DNA of 44,977 nt from CAYRLZ01 sp964425275 (lineage in GTDB: Bacteria > Hydrothermota > Tepidihabitantia > Tepidihabitantales > JBDRVQ01), in contig CAYRLZ010000049.1 in the NCBI GenBank assembly GCA_964425275.1, positions 1 through 44,977 of the forward strand, given 5' to 3'. Shown one piece after another: positions 32,263 through 41,800 of this stretch. The notes under the pieces were generated by a model. That model worked only from the letters and a program-made list of their open reading frames with translations, had not been told where the DNA came from and ran no database searches. Position numbers and translations under genes: made by a program. Within the stretch, counting starts at the first letter, position 1; every line of letters begins with the position of its first letter.

Positions 32263-33365
32263 ATACGGCAAATCTTTTATTGGGTTGTATTCAGTGCGGT
32301 CGGTGCTCGGGTTCCTGTCCGGTCTCAATAAAGTCACCGCTCAATATTCGGAAACTCCTTTACTCTTTCCTCCTTAATCCAAAAGCGGTTTTTGATGCCG
32401 AAAAGAGCGGTATCTGGGAGTGCACCACCTGCACAACTTGTAATCTCCGCTGCCCAAAATCTTGCGCGCCATTAAATTTGATTCTTGATACCCGCACCTG
32501 GTTAGTAGAAAAGGGAAGGATTGACTCATCAATTATCAAGGCATTAGAAAGCACTTACCTTCATGGTAACCCATTTGGTAAAGCGCGGGAAAAGAGGATA
32601 GAATGGATTCATAAGATAGACACCCCAATAAAAATCCTCACCGAAGGTTCGTCGGCCGATTATCTCTTGTTTATCTGCTGTATCAATGCCTATGACCCAA
32701 GGATGCAAAAAGTTACCAAAAGTATTGTCAAGGTCTTATCTTCTTTAGGGGTTGACTTTGGCATCCTCGGAGAAGCGGAGAACTGCTGCGGTAGTGAGAT
32801 AAAACGGATGGGCGAGAGTGGGCTATTTGCCGAGTTGAAGGAAAAAAATCTCCTTTCATTTAGTAAGATTAAGATAAAAGGGATTATCACAATATCGCCG
32901 CACTGCTACAATACCTTAAAGAATGAATATGATATTTCAATTCCCGTTGAGCATTACACAACATTTCTTTCCAACGAGGGCGCAAGATTGAGAAAGATGA
33001 ACTTTGTGAAGAGTAAAGAAGTTGGACTTTTTCATGACCCCTGCTTTTTGGGTAAGATGAATAACATTTATGAACCGCCTCGGGCATTGTTAAAAGCAAG
33101 TCTTGCGGAATTAAAAGAATTTGACCGGGCAAAAGAGAAATCGCTTTGCTGTGAAGGTGGTGGTGGGCGGATGTGGATTGAATCAAAAGTAAAAGGTAGG
33201 CTGGCGGAAAAACGGGTTTCGGAAGCCAAGGGATTAGGGATAAATAAGATTTATGTCGCCTGCCCCTTCTGTCTTTCAACCCTGGAGGATGCGGTAAAGG
33301 TGATGGGTGAAGAAGATAATATTAAAATAGAGGATATTGCGGAATTATTGGCCGACGGACTCTAA
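32259..33365 (+). CDS. HdrD/GlcF-like Fe-S oxidoreductase with two CCG domains
   Basis: The 368-residue protein has two N-terminal [4Fe-4S] motifs (C10-x2-C13-x2-C16-x3-C20 and C55-x2-C58-x2-C61-x3-C65). Two cysteine-rich CCG domains follow (ENCCGSEIKRMG with SPHCYN, and LFHDPCFLG with LCCEGGGGRMW and CPFC). This is the layout of heterodisulfide reductase subunit D, glycolate oxidase GlcF and lactate-oxidase LutA/LldE-type proteins. No membrane segments are seen. It overlaps etfA, so it probably exchanges electrons with the ETF. The acceptor disulfide or dehydrogenase partner is not evident. Confidence 0.88.
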   Translation: MNTANLLLGCIQCGRCSGSCPVSIKSPLNIRKLLYSFLLNPKAVFDAEKSGIWECTTCTTCNLRCPKSCAPLNLILDTRTWLVEKGRIDSSIIKALESTYLHGNPFGKAREKRIEWIHKIDTPIKILTEGSSADYLLFICCINAYDPRMQKVTKSIVKVLSSLGVDFGILGEAENCCGSEIKRMGESGLFAELKEKNLLSFSKIKIKGIITISPHCYNTLKNEYDISIPVEHYTTFLSNEGARLRKMNFVKSKEVGLFHDPCFLGKMNNIYEPPRALLKASLAELKEFDRAKEKSLCCEGGGGRMWIESKVKGRLAEKRVSEAKGLGINKIYVACPFCLSTLEDAVKVMGEEDNIKIEDIAELLADGL

Positions 33366-33410
33366 ACAAAGGACCGAAGGGTAAAATGGATAACGGGTAA
33401 GCGGTTCTCT

Positions 33411-35396
33411 ATGAAACGGGTCTTTCTTTGGGGATTGATTTTTGGCTTTCTCCTCTTCTTTGTAACTCTCACCTTGGTTTACCTCTCCCTTTCCCAAGAC
33501 CTCCCTTCAACCGCCGATATTCAGAGTTATAAACCACACCTGGCAACCAAGGTCTTTGATTGTTCTGGGAGATTGATGTATGAATTCGGGGAGAGGCGGG
33601 TATATATCCCATTGACTGAGATAGACAAAGGATTGATTGATGCCTTTATTGCAGTAGAAGATAAGCGCTTCTATCGGCATTGGGGATTAGATGTCATTAG
33701 ATTATTCGGTGCCCTTTTTCATAATCTCCGACGTTTCTCATTTAAGCAGGGGGCATCAACCATTACCCAGCAGTTAGCCCGAAATATGTTCCTCACTCCC
33801 AAGAAGGATATAAAACGAAAACTGAAGGAGGCGATCTTAGCGGTAAAATTGGAGATGTCGGAAACCAAACCAGCGATTTTAGAGCGTTATCTTAATCAAT
33901 TATATTTTGGCCACGGTGTCTATGGAGTGGAGGCGGCGGCTAACTTCTACTTTGGTAAAAGGGCCAAGGAACTCGCTATCCAGGAAGCGGCACTCTTGGC
34001 TGGACTGGTAAAGGCACCAGAGATTTACTCACCATACCGGAATCCTAATTTAGCCCGGGCAAGAAGGAACCTATTTCTGCGGGTCCTTAAAAAACAGGGA
34101 AAGATTAAAGAGGAGGAATACGAAAGGGCGGTAAAAACCCCGTTAGGGGTAAAAGAAGGAAGGCGATTAGAAAATGAGGCACCCTATGTGATGGAGATGA
34201 TAAGATTATACATTGAGGACAAATACGGTCAGGAATTTTTATATCGCAGTGGGGCACGAGTTTATACCACCATTGATTTGGCTTGCCAAAGAGAGGCGAA
34301 TATCGTCTTGGAACGGCATCTCCAAAGAATTGAAGAGAATTATAAATTCAAGATAAAGAAGAAAGATTATAAATTAACACCCCAAACAGAAAGACCAGCC
34401 TATCTTCAGGGCGCCATCTTAGCAATTGAGCCGAAGACCGGCTATATCAAGGCACTGGTTGGTGGCCGGGATTTTCAACAGAGCCAGTTCAATCGGGTGA
34501 CCCAGATGCTCCGGCAGGCCGGCTCGGCTTTTAAGGTCTTTGTCTTTACCGCGGCAATTGATAAAGGTAGTTATCTCTCTTCACTTGAGGACGATGCACC
34601 GATAAGTATCCCAATCGCCGGTCTTCAGGAACCTTATGAGCCGAAAAATTATGACCATCGTTTTATCGGCCCCATATCATTACGGAAGGCATTAGCCCTC
34701 TCCCGAAATGTTGTCTCAATTCGCCTCACCCTTAAATTAGGACCGGAAGTGGTTAGAGATTATGCCTACCGACTGGGGATAAAAAGTCCCCTCCGGGCCT
34801 ACCTATCTCTTGCCTTAGGCTCCTCTGAGGTAACGCTTTGGGATATGACAAACAGTTTTGCTACCCTGGCTAATTACGGACAAAGGGTTAAGCCAATTTT
34901 GATAACCAGAATTGAGACCGACGGTGGGATAATTGAAGAGAACCTGCCGCAGAGTCAAACGGTCCTTTCCCCTGCGGTCGCCTTTTTGGTTATCCAGATG
35001 ATGCAGAGTGTTCTAGACGAAGGCACCGGTTATTTAGCCCGCCAATACGGATTTCATCGGAAGGCCGCGGGTAAGACCGGAACGACTGATGATTATACTG
35101 ATGCCTGGTTCATCGGCTTTACCCCGCAACTCTGCTGTGGGGTTTGGGTAGGTTTTGACCAGAAGAAAACAATCTTTCCCGGGGCAACCGGTGGGGTTGT
35201 TGCCTGTCCGATATGGGCGGAATTTATGAAGGAAGCATTAAAAGCTTACCCTGAGGAGGATTTTCCAATTCCCGACAGTATCGTTCAACGAAAGGTATGC
35301 GAAACCACCGGGCTTTTAGCTAATCCCCGTTGCCCCAAGGTAAGAGATGAATATTTTATTTTTGGTAAAGAGCCCAAAGAGTGTGCCGAACACTAA
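33411..35396 (+). CDS. class A penicillin-binding protein (PBP1A type)
   Basis: A bifunctional peptidoglycan glycosyltransferase and transpeptidase. The 661-residue protein has an N-terminal membrane anchor (about 4-27). The GT51 domain has catalytic glutamate E83 in AVEDKRFYRHWG, then QGASTITQQLARNMFL and ERYLNQLYFGHGVYGVEAAA. The transpeptidase domain has SxxK S372-K375 (AGSAFKVF), SRN (ALSRNVV) and KTGT (AAGKTGTTDDYTDAWF). A short cysteine-containing tail follows (CETTGLLANPRC). It lies 45 bp after the Fe-S gene and may share its transcript. Confidence 0.95.
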   Translation: MKRVFLWGLIFGFLLFFVTLTLVYLSLSQDLPSTADIQSYKPHLATKVFDCSGRLMYEFGERRVYIPLTEIDKGLIDAFIAVEDKRFYRHWGLDVIRLFGALFHNLRRFSFKQGASTITQQLARNMFLTPKKDIKRKLKEAILAVKLEMSETKPAILERYLNQLYFGHGVYGVEAAANFYFGKRAKELAIQEAALLAGLVKAPEIYSPYRNPNLARARRNLFLRVLKKQGKIKEEEYERAVKTPLGVKEGRRLENEAPYVMEMIRLYIEDKYGQEFLYRSGARVYTTIDLACQREANIVLERHLQRIEENYKFKIKKKDYKLTPQTERPAYLQGAILAIEPKTGYIKALVGGRDFQQSQFNRVTQMLRQAGSAFKVFVFTAAIDKGSYLSSLEDDAPISIPIAGLQEPYEPKNYDHRFIGPISLRKALALSRNVVSIRLTLKLGPEVVRDYAYRLGIKSPLRAYLSLALGSSEVTLWDMTNSFATLANYGQRVKPILITRIETDGGIIEENLPQSQTVLSPAVAFLVIQMMQSVLDEGTGYLARQYGFHRKAAGKTGTTDDYTDAWFIGFTPQLCCGVWVGFDQKKTIFPGATGGVVACPIWAEFMKEALKAYPEEDFPIPDSIVQRKVCETTGLLANPRCPKVRDEYFIFGKEPKECAEH

Positions 35397-35440
35397 CTGC
35401 CTTGCCGGTGCCGAGCACTTACCACCCAGAAAAACCAAAG

Positions 35441-36076
35441 ATGTTTAATAATCCTCTCCTTAAAATATACAGACTCCTCTATTCTCACTTTGGACCACAG
35501 AACTGGTGGCCGGCCCAAAGCGCATTTGAAGTGATTGTTGGGGCGGTCTTAACCCAGAATACCTCCTGGCGCAATGTGGAGAAAGCAATTGAAAACTTAA
35601 AGAGAAAAAATCTCTTAGACCCAATTAAAATTCATAAAGCGAAGAGAAGAACTCTCTTGAAGTTAATCAAGCCCGTCGGTTATTATAATATAAAAACCGA
35701 ACGGTTAAAAGAATTGGTAAAGTTTATTGTGGAAAAATACGATGGAGATATTTCCCTTCTAAAGAAAAAGGCCGGTGAAGAATTACGAAACGAGTTATTG
35801 AAAGTGAAAGGAGTGGGAAAGGAAACGGCGGATTCTATTTTACTCTACGCCCTAAATAAACCATTCTTTGTCGTTGACGGTTATACGAAGCGAATGCTCG
35901 CCCGGCATCACCTTCTGCCTGAAGGTAATTATGACACAATTCAAGAGATGTTTCATAAAAGCCTACCCCGAGATGTAAAGATTTATAATGAATACCACGC
36001 TTTAATCGTCCGACTTGGTAAGACCTATTGTCAGAATCGGCCAAAATGCCCAGACTGCCCAATTTTCCATATTTAG
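35441..36076 (+). CDS. HhH-GPD base-excision DNA glycosylase (EndoIII / MagIII type)
   Basis: The 211-residue protein belongs to the endonuclease III superfamily. It has the helix-hairpin-helix LKVKGVGKETADSILLYALNK and the catalytic aspartate in FFVVDGYTKRM. The lysine of classical EndoIII is replaced (GVGKETADS instead of GVGRKTAN), as in the MagIII-like 3-methyladenine glycosylase branch. The C-terminal cluster has only three cysteines (C-x5-C-x2-C) before the protein ends, so the [4Fe-4S] site looks incomplete. The ATG at 35441 is preferred; a GTG at 35381 would overlap the penicillin-binding protein gene. Confidence 0.85.
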   Translation: MFNNPLLKIYRLLYSHFGPQNWWPAQSAFEVIVGAVLTQNTSWRNVEKAIENLKRKNLLDPIKIHKAKRRTLLKLIKPVGYYNIKTERLKELVKFIVEKYDGDISLLKKKAGEELRNELLKVKGVGKETADSILLYALNKPFFVVDGYTKRMLARHHLLPEGNYDTIQEMFHKSLPRDVKIYNEYHALIVRLGKTYCQNRPKCPDCPIFHI

Positions 36077-36406
36077 CCAGAGAGAGACAAAGAAAATTCT
36101 ACAAGAAATATTAAATATCTGCTTACCACTATCCGCAATTGAACCACAAAGAATAGGAAGACCGCCAAAGAACAGAGTAAAATAAACCACAGATTAACCC
36201 AGAAATTATGAAAATCCTAAATTCTAAACAAACTCAAAACCCCAAAAGTCCAAAATCTCAAACAGTTTTGAGTTTTGGATTTAAACATTGTTTAGAATTT
36301 AGAGTTTAGAATTTTGAGTTTTCTGAAGGGGCTCGGGGTTAATTGTGGTTAAAAGATTTGCTTTTGGGAAGTTTAATTTACGTGAAGCGGTGGTTATTAT
36401 TTGCTT
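36077..36406. repeat. intergenic region with AT-rich inverted repeats
   Basis: This 330-bp gap between convergent genes holds no credible ORF. TAAATTCTAAACAA (36218-36231) is matched in reverse complement by TTGTTTAGAATTTA (36288-36301). ACTCAAAAC (36232-36240) is likewise matched by GTTTTGAGT (36265-36273). Upstream, the AACCACAGATTAACCC-like stretch (around 36185) resembles short intergenic repeats I have seen in other environmental genomes. A structured intergenic repeat or terminator region is likely. Confidence 0.5.
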
Positions 36407-36907
36407 TTAGCGGAGAACCCTCTTCAACTCATCCCAATGTTTGCGCCAGTGGCGGTAATCGGGAATATCCCGGACATTTACCGCGAGGAGAAAGATATCT
36501 TTCTCCTTAAAAGGGAGGAACCATTTCTCGGTATAATCAAATACCGATAAGACATAACCCCGGCTCTCCTTCCAGGTATTTATTAAATCTCTTAGTTCAG
36601 CGAATCGCTTTTCAATCCGCTCCGGTATGAGATAGTTATCCTGTCCTAAAACAAGAAATGATTCAGTGTAGATGAAGACCCGGGGGCGATCCTGGTGAAA
36701 GACGACAAGATTAGGGGGTACTTCCCCGAATTTTGGTCTTACCCGGAGATACCAGTCCGGCATTGAGCCGATAAACTTTAAGAGGAGTAAATAACTCATT
36801 GCCCCGAGGTCGCCGTCGTCAAAGATGCGCATATTCTCTATCTCTTTCCTCACCTTCACAATCATCGGTCCAACCAAAAAGTTATGGATGGCATCAAAGA
36901 AATTCAT
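36407..36907 (-). CDS. hypothetical protein
   Basis: I do not recognise this 166-residue protein. It is soluble-looking and rich in aromatic and charged residues (MPDWYLRVRPKFGEVPPNLVVF, YIRHW-like tail DIPDYRHWRKHWDELKRVLR), with no signal peptide, membrane segment or known motif. It lies 46 bp downstream of the GNAT gene on the same strand and is probably co-transcribed with it. It starts at ATG 36907. Confidence 0.6.
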   Translation of the reverse strand: MNFFDAIHNFLVGPMIVKVRKEIENMRIFDDGDLGAMSYLLLLKFIGSMPDWYLRVRPKFGEVPPNLVVFHQDRPRVFIYTESFLVLGQDNYLIPERIEKRFAELRDLINTWKESRGYVLSVFDYTEKWFLPFKEKDIFLLAVNVRDIPDYRHWRKHWDELKRVLR

Positions 36908-36953
36908 CGGATAAAATTAAGCACCATCAAGTTTTAATAGAGCGAGTGGCTTT

Positions 36954-37793
36954 TTATAATGGTTTTATCTTGTGATAAAAGATTGCTGCCTCTTCTTCGT
37001 TTCTCGCCAGATGATTTATTGCCTTTGTTAGCCCCTCTCGTCTTAGAAGATAATTGCCATTACCAATAATTATCATACCGTTGGAAAGCCAGATTTGAGC
37101 GACATCGGGGGTAATGACACTTTTATAGAACGGATTATTTTCATCAAGCGGGTGATTGGTTTTTGGGTCAACCAGAAAAGAGATGAGAACTAAGGGATAG
37201 GAGCGAAGGACGATGCGGTAAGCCGGGGGCATATCTTCGTAGGGAGAGAGGAAATTAACCTCAACAACATTTTTTTCTAACAGCAGTTTCGGCAGATTAT
37301 ATTCCGGAGAGAAGCCGAGTTTTTTCGCGATGACCCCAATTCCCACATTCTGCTGTTTTATATTCCTCTCGGTTGGTTTTATCAATCTCACCATTCGGAT
37401 AAACAAAGAGGCCTCGGTGTGGAGCCGGAGCAACTCCCGAAAAGAGATGAAGGTCAAAAGTGAGCCGAGTCCCTTATGGCGCAGGGCTTTGTCCACGACA
37501 ATATTCCAGAGGACAATCGTTGCCTCGGAGGCGTTCCTCTCTAACTCACATTTCCCCACAACCCTTCCATCAAGTTCCAAAGAGAATTTTGCCTCCCGGG
37601 GATTAATCTCAGATAGGAGGCGAAAGGTTTTGTCCTGAAAGAAACCTTCTAAGATGCGAATCTTATCCGAAGAAACCCATTCAAATTTTGGTCCGAGTGG
37701 TTGGGGCGCGAAGCAAAAATTCTTCGGCAGTTGCCCTCTTTGACCAAAGAAATGGCTCAATGACCGCCAGAGAATTGATAATATCTTAGCCAC
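36954..37793 (-). CDS. GNAT-family N-acetyltransferase-like protein
   Basis: The 279-residue protein has a GNAT core in its middle. The acetyl-CoA pyrophosphate-binding motif is VDKALRHKGLGSLLTFISF (~101-119, R-x-x-G-x-G type), preceded by the beta4-like EATIVLWNIVV. An N-terminal segment and a ~130-residue C-terminal extension are unlike standard GNATs and not recognised. The substrate is unknown. The start is GTG at 37793, 8 bp after a TAAAAT box, so its mRNA is probably leaderless. The hypothetical gene follows it. Confidence 0.65.
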   Translation of the reverse strand: MAKILSILWRSLSHFFGQRGQLPKNFCFAPQPLGPKFEWVSSDKIRILEGFFQDKTFRLLSEINPREAKFSLELDGRVVGKCELERNASEATIVLWNIVVDKALRHKGLGSLLTFISFRELLRLHTEASLFIRMVRLIKPTERNIKQQNVGIGVIAKKLGFSPEYNLPKLLLEKNVVEVNFLSPYEDMPPAYRIVLRSYPLVLISFLVDPKTNHPLDENNPFYKSVITPDVAQIWLSNGMIIIGNGNYLLRREGLTKAINHLARNEEEAAIFYHKIKPL

Positions 37794-37801
37794 GGTATAT
37801 T

Positions 37802-37830
37802 ATTTTACCGCGGAAAAGGGATTTTGTCAA
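37802..37830 (-). promoter_or_regulatory. promoter of the GNAT gene, flanked by TACCGCGG repeats
   Basis: On the minus strand TTGACA (37830-37825), a 17-bp spacer and TAAAAT (37807-37802) are followed by 8 bp to GTG. The 8-mer TACCGCGG occurs on the plus strand at 37806-37813 and 37831-37838, 25 bp apart, on both sides of the -35 box. It could be a paired operator. Confidence 0.5.
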
Positions 37831-37842
37831 TACCGCGGTCGG

Positions 37843-38655
37843 TTATTTAAAGTATAAGTCAATTCTTCGGTCGGAAAACAAGTCATTAGTTGGGGTAACC
37901 TTTTTCGAATTCGCAAAAGAGGGGTCAATTTCAACCATTACCAGGTCTTCCCTCTTGCCCGATTTCGCCAGAATCTCTCCATTCGGGGCAATTATCTGGG
38001 AATTACCAAGGAATTTAAGTTTTATGCCGTTCCGCTCTTCGCTTCCTGTCCGATTGGCTAAAACCCAGAATACCCGATTCTCAATTGCCCGACTCAAGGT
38101 AATTTTTGGACCATAAGGGAGAATCAGATTAGAGGGATGCAGGATGATTTGTGCCCCCTTTAAGGCAATGGTCCTTGCCGCCTCCGGAAATATGTAGTCA
38201 AAGCAGATGAGGAGACCGAGGGATATACTAATTCTTCCATTGGAGAATTCAAATACCGAAAAGGACGAATCACCGGGTGTGAAGATTTCCTTTTCCTTAT
38301 AGAAAAGATGCGCCTTACGATATACCCGGTAATTCCCATCCGGAAAACAGAGGATTGCGGAATTGTAAACCTTATCCTTTTCCCTTTCCGCCAAACCAGC
38401 ACAAATGATGAGGTTCTTTCTTTGGGCAAGTTCCAAAAGAATTTCTGATGTCTCACCAGGGATTTCCTCCGCCATCATTAATAACTCCTCTTTATTTAAA
38501 AAGGAATAACCGGTGGCAAATAGTTCCGGAAGGCAGATAATCGCTGGTGCGACAGTCCTTTTAATTCGGGTAATTCTTTTCACTACCACCTGCCAATTTA
38601 ATTCCTTTTCCCCAAAAATTGGGGAAAATTGAAGATACCCTATCCTTATTTTCAT
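37843..38655 (-). CDS. nitrilase-superfamily carbon-nitrogen hydrolase
   Basis: The 270-residue protein shows the nitrilase catalytic triad: E44 in ICLPELFATGY, K114 in YRKAHLFYKEKE, and C151 in GLLICFDYIFPEAARTIALKGA. The family hydrolyses amides, nitriles or N-carbamoyl groups; the substrate is not clear from context. It starts at ATG 38655, 5 bp after a perfect TATAAT box, so the mRNA is leaderless. It is the first gene of a leftward set with the GNAT protein, though that gene has its own promoter. Confidence 0.9.
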   Translation of the reverse strand: MKIRIGYLQFSPIFGEKELNWQVVVKRITRIKRTVAPAIICLPELFATGYSFLNKEELLMMAEEIPGETSEILLELAQRKNLIICAGLAEREKDKVYNSAILCFPDGNYRVYRKAHLFYKEKEIFTPGDSSFSVFEFSNGRISISLGLLICFDYIFPEAARTIALKGAQIILHPSNLILPYGPKITLSRAIENRVFWVLANRTGSEERNGIKLKFLGNSQIIAPNGEILAKSGKREDLVMVEIDPSFANSKKVTPTNDLFSDRRIDLYFK

Positions 38656-38660
38656 AAAAA

Positions 38661-38689
38661 ATTATAATAAAAAACCGACTAAAAGTCAA
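38661..38689 (-). promoter_or_regulatory. promoter of the nitrilase-family gene (leaderless)
   Basis: On the minus strand TTGACT (38689-38684), a 17-bp spacer and TATAAT (38666-38661) are followed by 5 bp to the ATG. Confidence 0.65.
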
Positions 38690-38736
38690 ATCATTTCTTA
38701 TAAGATATTGATTTTACATAACTTATAAATTTTAGA

Positions 38737-38761
38737 GCGACAATAAAAATGTCGCATTTTT
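38737..38761. promoter_or_regulatory. putative operator palindrome upstream of the regulator
   Basis: Two overlapping inverted repeats are seen: AAAAATG-TCG-CATTTTT (38745-38761), and GCGACA (38737-38742) with TGTCGC (38750-38755). They lie 4 bp upstream of the regulator's -35 box. A near-identical 16-bp palindrome recurs at 44177-44191, after the regulator gene, consistent with an operator for that locus. Confidence 0.45.
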
Positions 38762-38764
38762 CTC

Positions 38765-38793
38765 TTGACAAAATGGCTTTTCTATGTTATAAT
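38765..38793 (+). promoter_or_regulatory. promoter of the kinase/sigma-54 regulator gene
   Basis: TTGACA (38765-38770), a 17-bp spacer and TATAAT (38788-38793) match the sigma-70 consensus fully. The ATG is 11 bp downstream, a leader of only ~5 nt. So this sigma-54 activator is itself transcribed by a housekeeping sigma factor. Confidence 0.7.
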
Positions 38794-38804
38794 GGTTTAT
38801 ATTT

Positions 38805-41800
38805 ATGCCGAATACGACCTTTAAGGTTTCAGAGATTATTGGCGACAGGTATATTATTCTTTCTCATCTCGGGGGCGGCATCCTCTCTGAGGTCTACAAG
38901 GTTAAGGATATTAAGACCGACGAGGTCTTTGTCCTGAAATGTGGCGCACAAACTCTTCGGGAAAATCCCGAATTAGGCATTGCGATTAAGAAGGAGTTCT
39001 TTTTCTTATCCCAACTACGCCACCCCAATATAATCTCCACTTATGAATTTTCTACTTTAAGAAACGGAACCTCTTTTTTCATTGAGGAGTTCTTTGATGG
39101 CGTCCCCCTAACTCAGTTTTTTTCTAAGGGGTATGCACCCGAACTAATCTCGGTATTGGCTCAGATTTTACATAGTTTGGCTTATATCCATTCTCAGGGA
39201 TTTGTCCATTCTGATTTGAAGCCGTCGCATATCCTGGTCGCATTTAGTAAAGGAAAACCGGTGGTGAAAATCATTGACTTCGGCTTTGCTGAAAAACACC
39301 GCCTGACCAAACAGGGCCTTGTCGCATTTGATACGTCCGATACTGGTCAAGCCCGGGGGACCCTTGGTTATTGTGCACCAGAGATTCTAAAAGGGCTCCT
39401 TCCGGATTGTCGGGCTGACTTATATTCCTTAGGTATTATCTTATTAGAGGTCCTTACGAAAAAAGGACCGTCCGCTTTTGAGAATATCCTTGATTTCTTA
39501 AAAATCCAATTTGCCGGGGGACTGGATATAAAGGAGATGGTTAAAGAGGGTATTTATCAATTTAAACTCCCAGAGCCACCGGAAAAACTGATTACCATCT
39601 GTCAGATGATGATTGCCTCCTCCCCGGAATTAAGACCCAGTTCCTCCTTAGAGGTGATGGAGGCCTTACGGGAGGTGGTAAAAAGTGGTCTTTCTCTGCC
39701 CGGGCCGACCGGAGAAGTATCCCGTTTTGCCACCGCCCCTCCGGAGAAAGGAAGCCCGTCGGGAAGTAGTGAGACATTCCTCACCGCTCCTTTTGTCGGG
39801 CGAGACTCAATCTTAAAGGAACTGAAGAAAGGATGGGAAAGGGTAAAGAAGGGTAAAGGTAGTATCTATTTAATTACCGGAGAGAGGGGAGTTGGCAAAT
39901 CAAGGCTCGCCCAGGAATTTCGGTTCTTCTGTGAATTGGATGGTGCGCGGTCTTTTACCTTTTCTTCTGGCTCACTCCTTACCCGGCAGAAAAGCATCCT
40001 GGAAATGATAATGCCGGCCTTAAATCTACCGAAGGATTTATTTAATTCGCCGCTCAAAAAGAGAGCCGATAACTCAATTCTCCCATTAGATTTAACCCGA
40101 GAGGACTTTCTCCTCCATAAGTTTCAGGTCTTTGAAAGGATTTGCGGGGCAATCAAGTCTCTTGGCCGGGAAAATCCGATTTTCTTATTTATTGATGATT
40201 TAGAACTCTTTGATGATCTCTCCTTAGAGTTTATCCGTTACCTTGGTCTTTCCTTGAAAGCCGACAAGGTATTTTTACTCTTATCCTCACTCCCCGAAAA
40301 AAGGGTTCAAGAAACCCTTGAGGTATTTGATAAGAAGCCCAACTATTCCCATATCGCACTTTCATCTTTCACCTTAGAAGAGACCGCGGAATTGGTTGAA
40401 GGGACACTGGGTAGAATTTCTGAACCCAACCCGGTTATTGAACGGGAGAGGAAGGTCTTGACCGATTTCCTATTTAAAACATCGGGTGGTAATCCGCTCT
40501 TTATAATTGACATAATCCAAAACCTGCAGTCATTGGGTGCTATCTCAATAAAACGGGGGCAGCGCCGAGTAATTGAAGATGTCCTAAAAGAGATAACCCT
40601 CCCCTCCTCCCTGACCGCTTCCTTTAAAAGAAAGATTTCTCTTTTGACCGAAGAAGAACGGCGCGTCCTCCATTTTATCTCGCTTCTCGGCCAGAAGGCA
40701 AACCTTCAATTATTAAAGAAGGTATTAGAAATTGAAGAGGATAGTTTACTGAGGATTCTTTTCAAACTGGAGACGTTGGGCTATATCCGGGAGGAGGCGA
40801 GTAATCTTGGACCACTCCAGGGAAATCTCACCCTCACCTCTCATATCTTAGAGAGCGTCCTCTTAGAAGCCGAGGAATTCCCAGAAAGAAGGGAAGACCA
40901 CAAAAAGATTGCCGAAGTCTTAGAATCACTCCCCGATACCGAGAAAGAGACGATTATCTTTGACTTAGCCTATCATTGGATAAAGGCCGAGGTAGCGGAA
41001 AAGGCTTATGCCACAAGCCTTAGGGCCGCGGAAAAGGCCCGGCAACTCTTTTTAGCCAAAGAAGCCCTCAATTACTACAAAACCGCCCTCTCCTTTTTCC
41101 CGAAAGAAAAGGAAATAAGGGAACGACTTGACCTCTTTGCCAAGATTGGATTTTTCCAGGAAACCCTCGGAGATTTTAATCGGGCAAAAGACTCTTACAC
41201 TCAGGCACTCTCCATAATCGCCTCCTCCCGGGAACTGGCCAAAGAGAATAAGTTCTATTCCGAGTTTCTCACAAGACTCGGTGGCCTTCAACAGAAGATG
41301 GGGAACTTTGAAGAGGCGGTTCGGTTCTACAAGGAGGCACTGGCAATGGAGAAAGGAAGGCAGGAAGAACGGATTGTGCGGATTCTTATGGAAAAGGGCT
41401 GGGCCGAGATAAGCGGCTACAACTTCCCGGAGGCATCGGAAAGCCTGGGACGGGCATTGGCAATTGCCAGCCGACTACCAAATCGGGCGGAGTTGGAGTG
41501 TCGGCTCAATTATTATCTGGCTTATTTAGCCTATCGGCGTCAGGACTTCTCTTCGGCACTCAACTTAGGGGAGAAGGCATTAAAACTGAGTCGAGAGATG
41601 GGTAATGAATATCAGGTAAACTCAATTCTGCAATTTTTGGCCACAGTCTTTTATCTCCGGGGCGAGAAAGAGAAGGCCGAAGAACTTTATAAGAAGAGTG
41701 AAGAGTTGGGAAGAAAGGTTTCCGATGTCTACACCCTCATATCTTCCCTTATTGGTCTTGGGCTTTCGGCAAAAGAGGCCGGCGATTATCGGGTGGCCCG

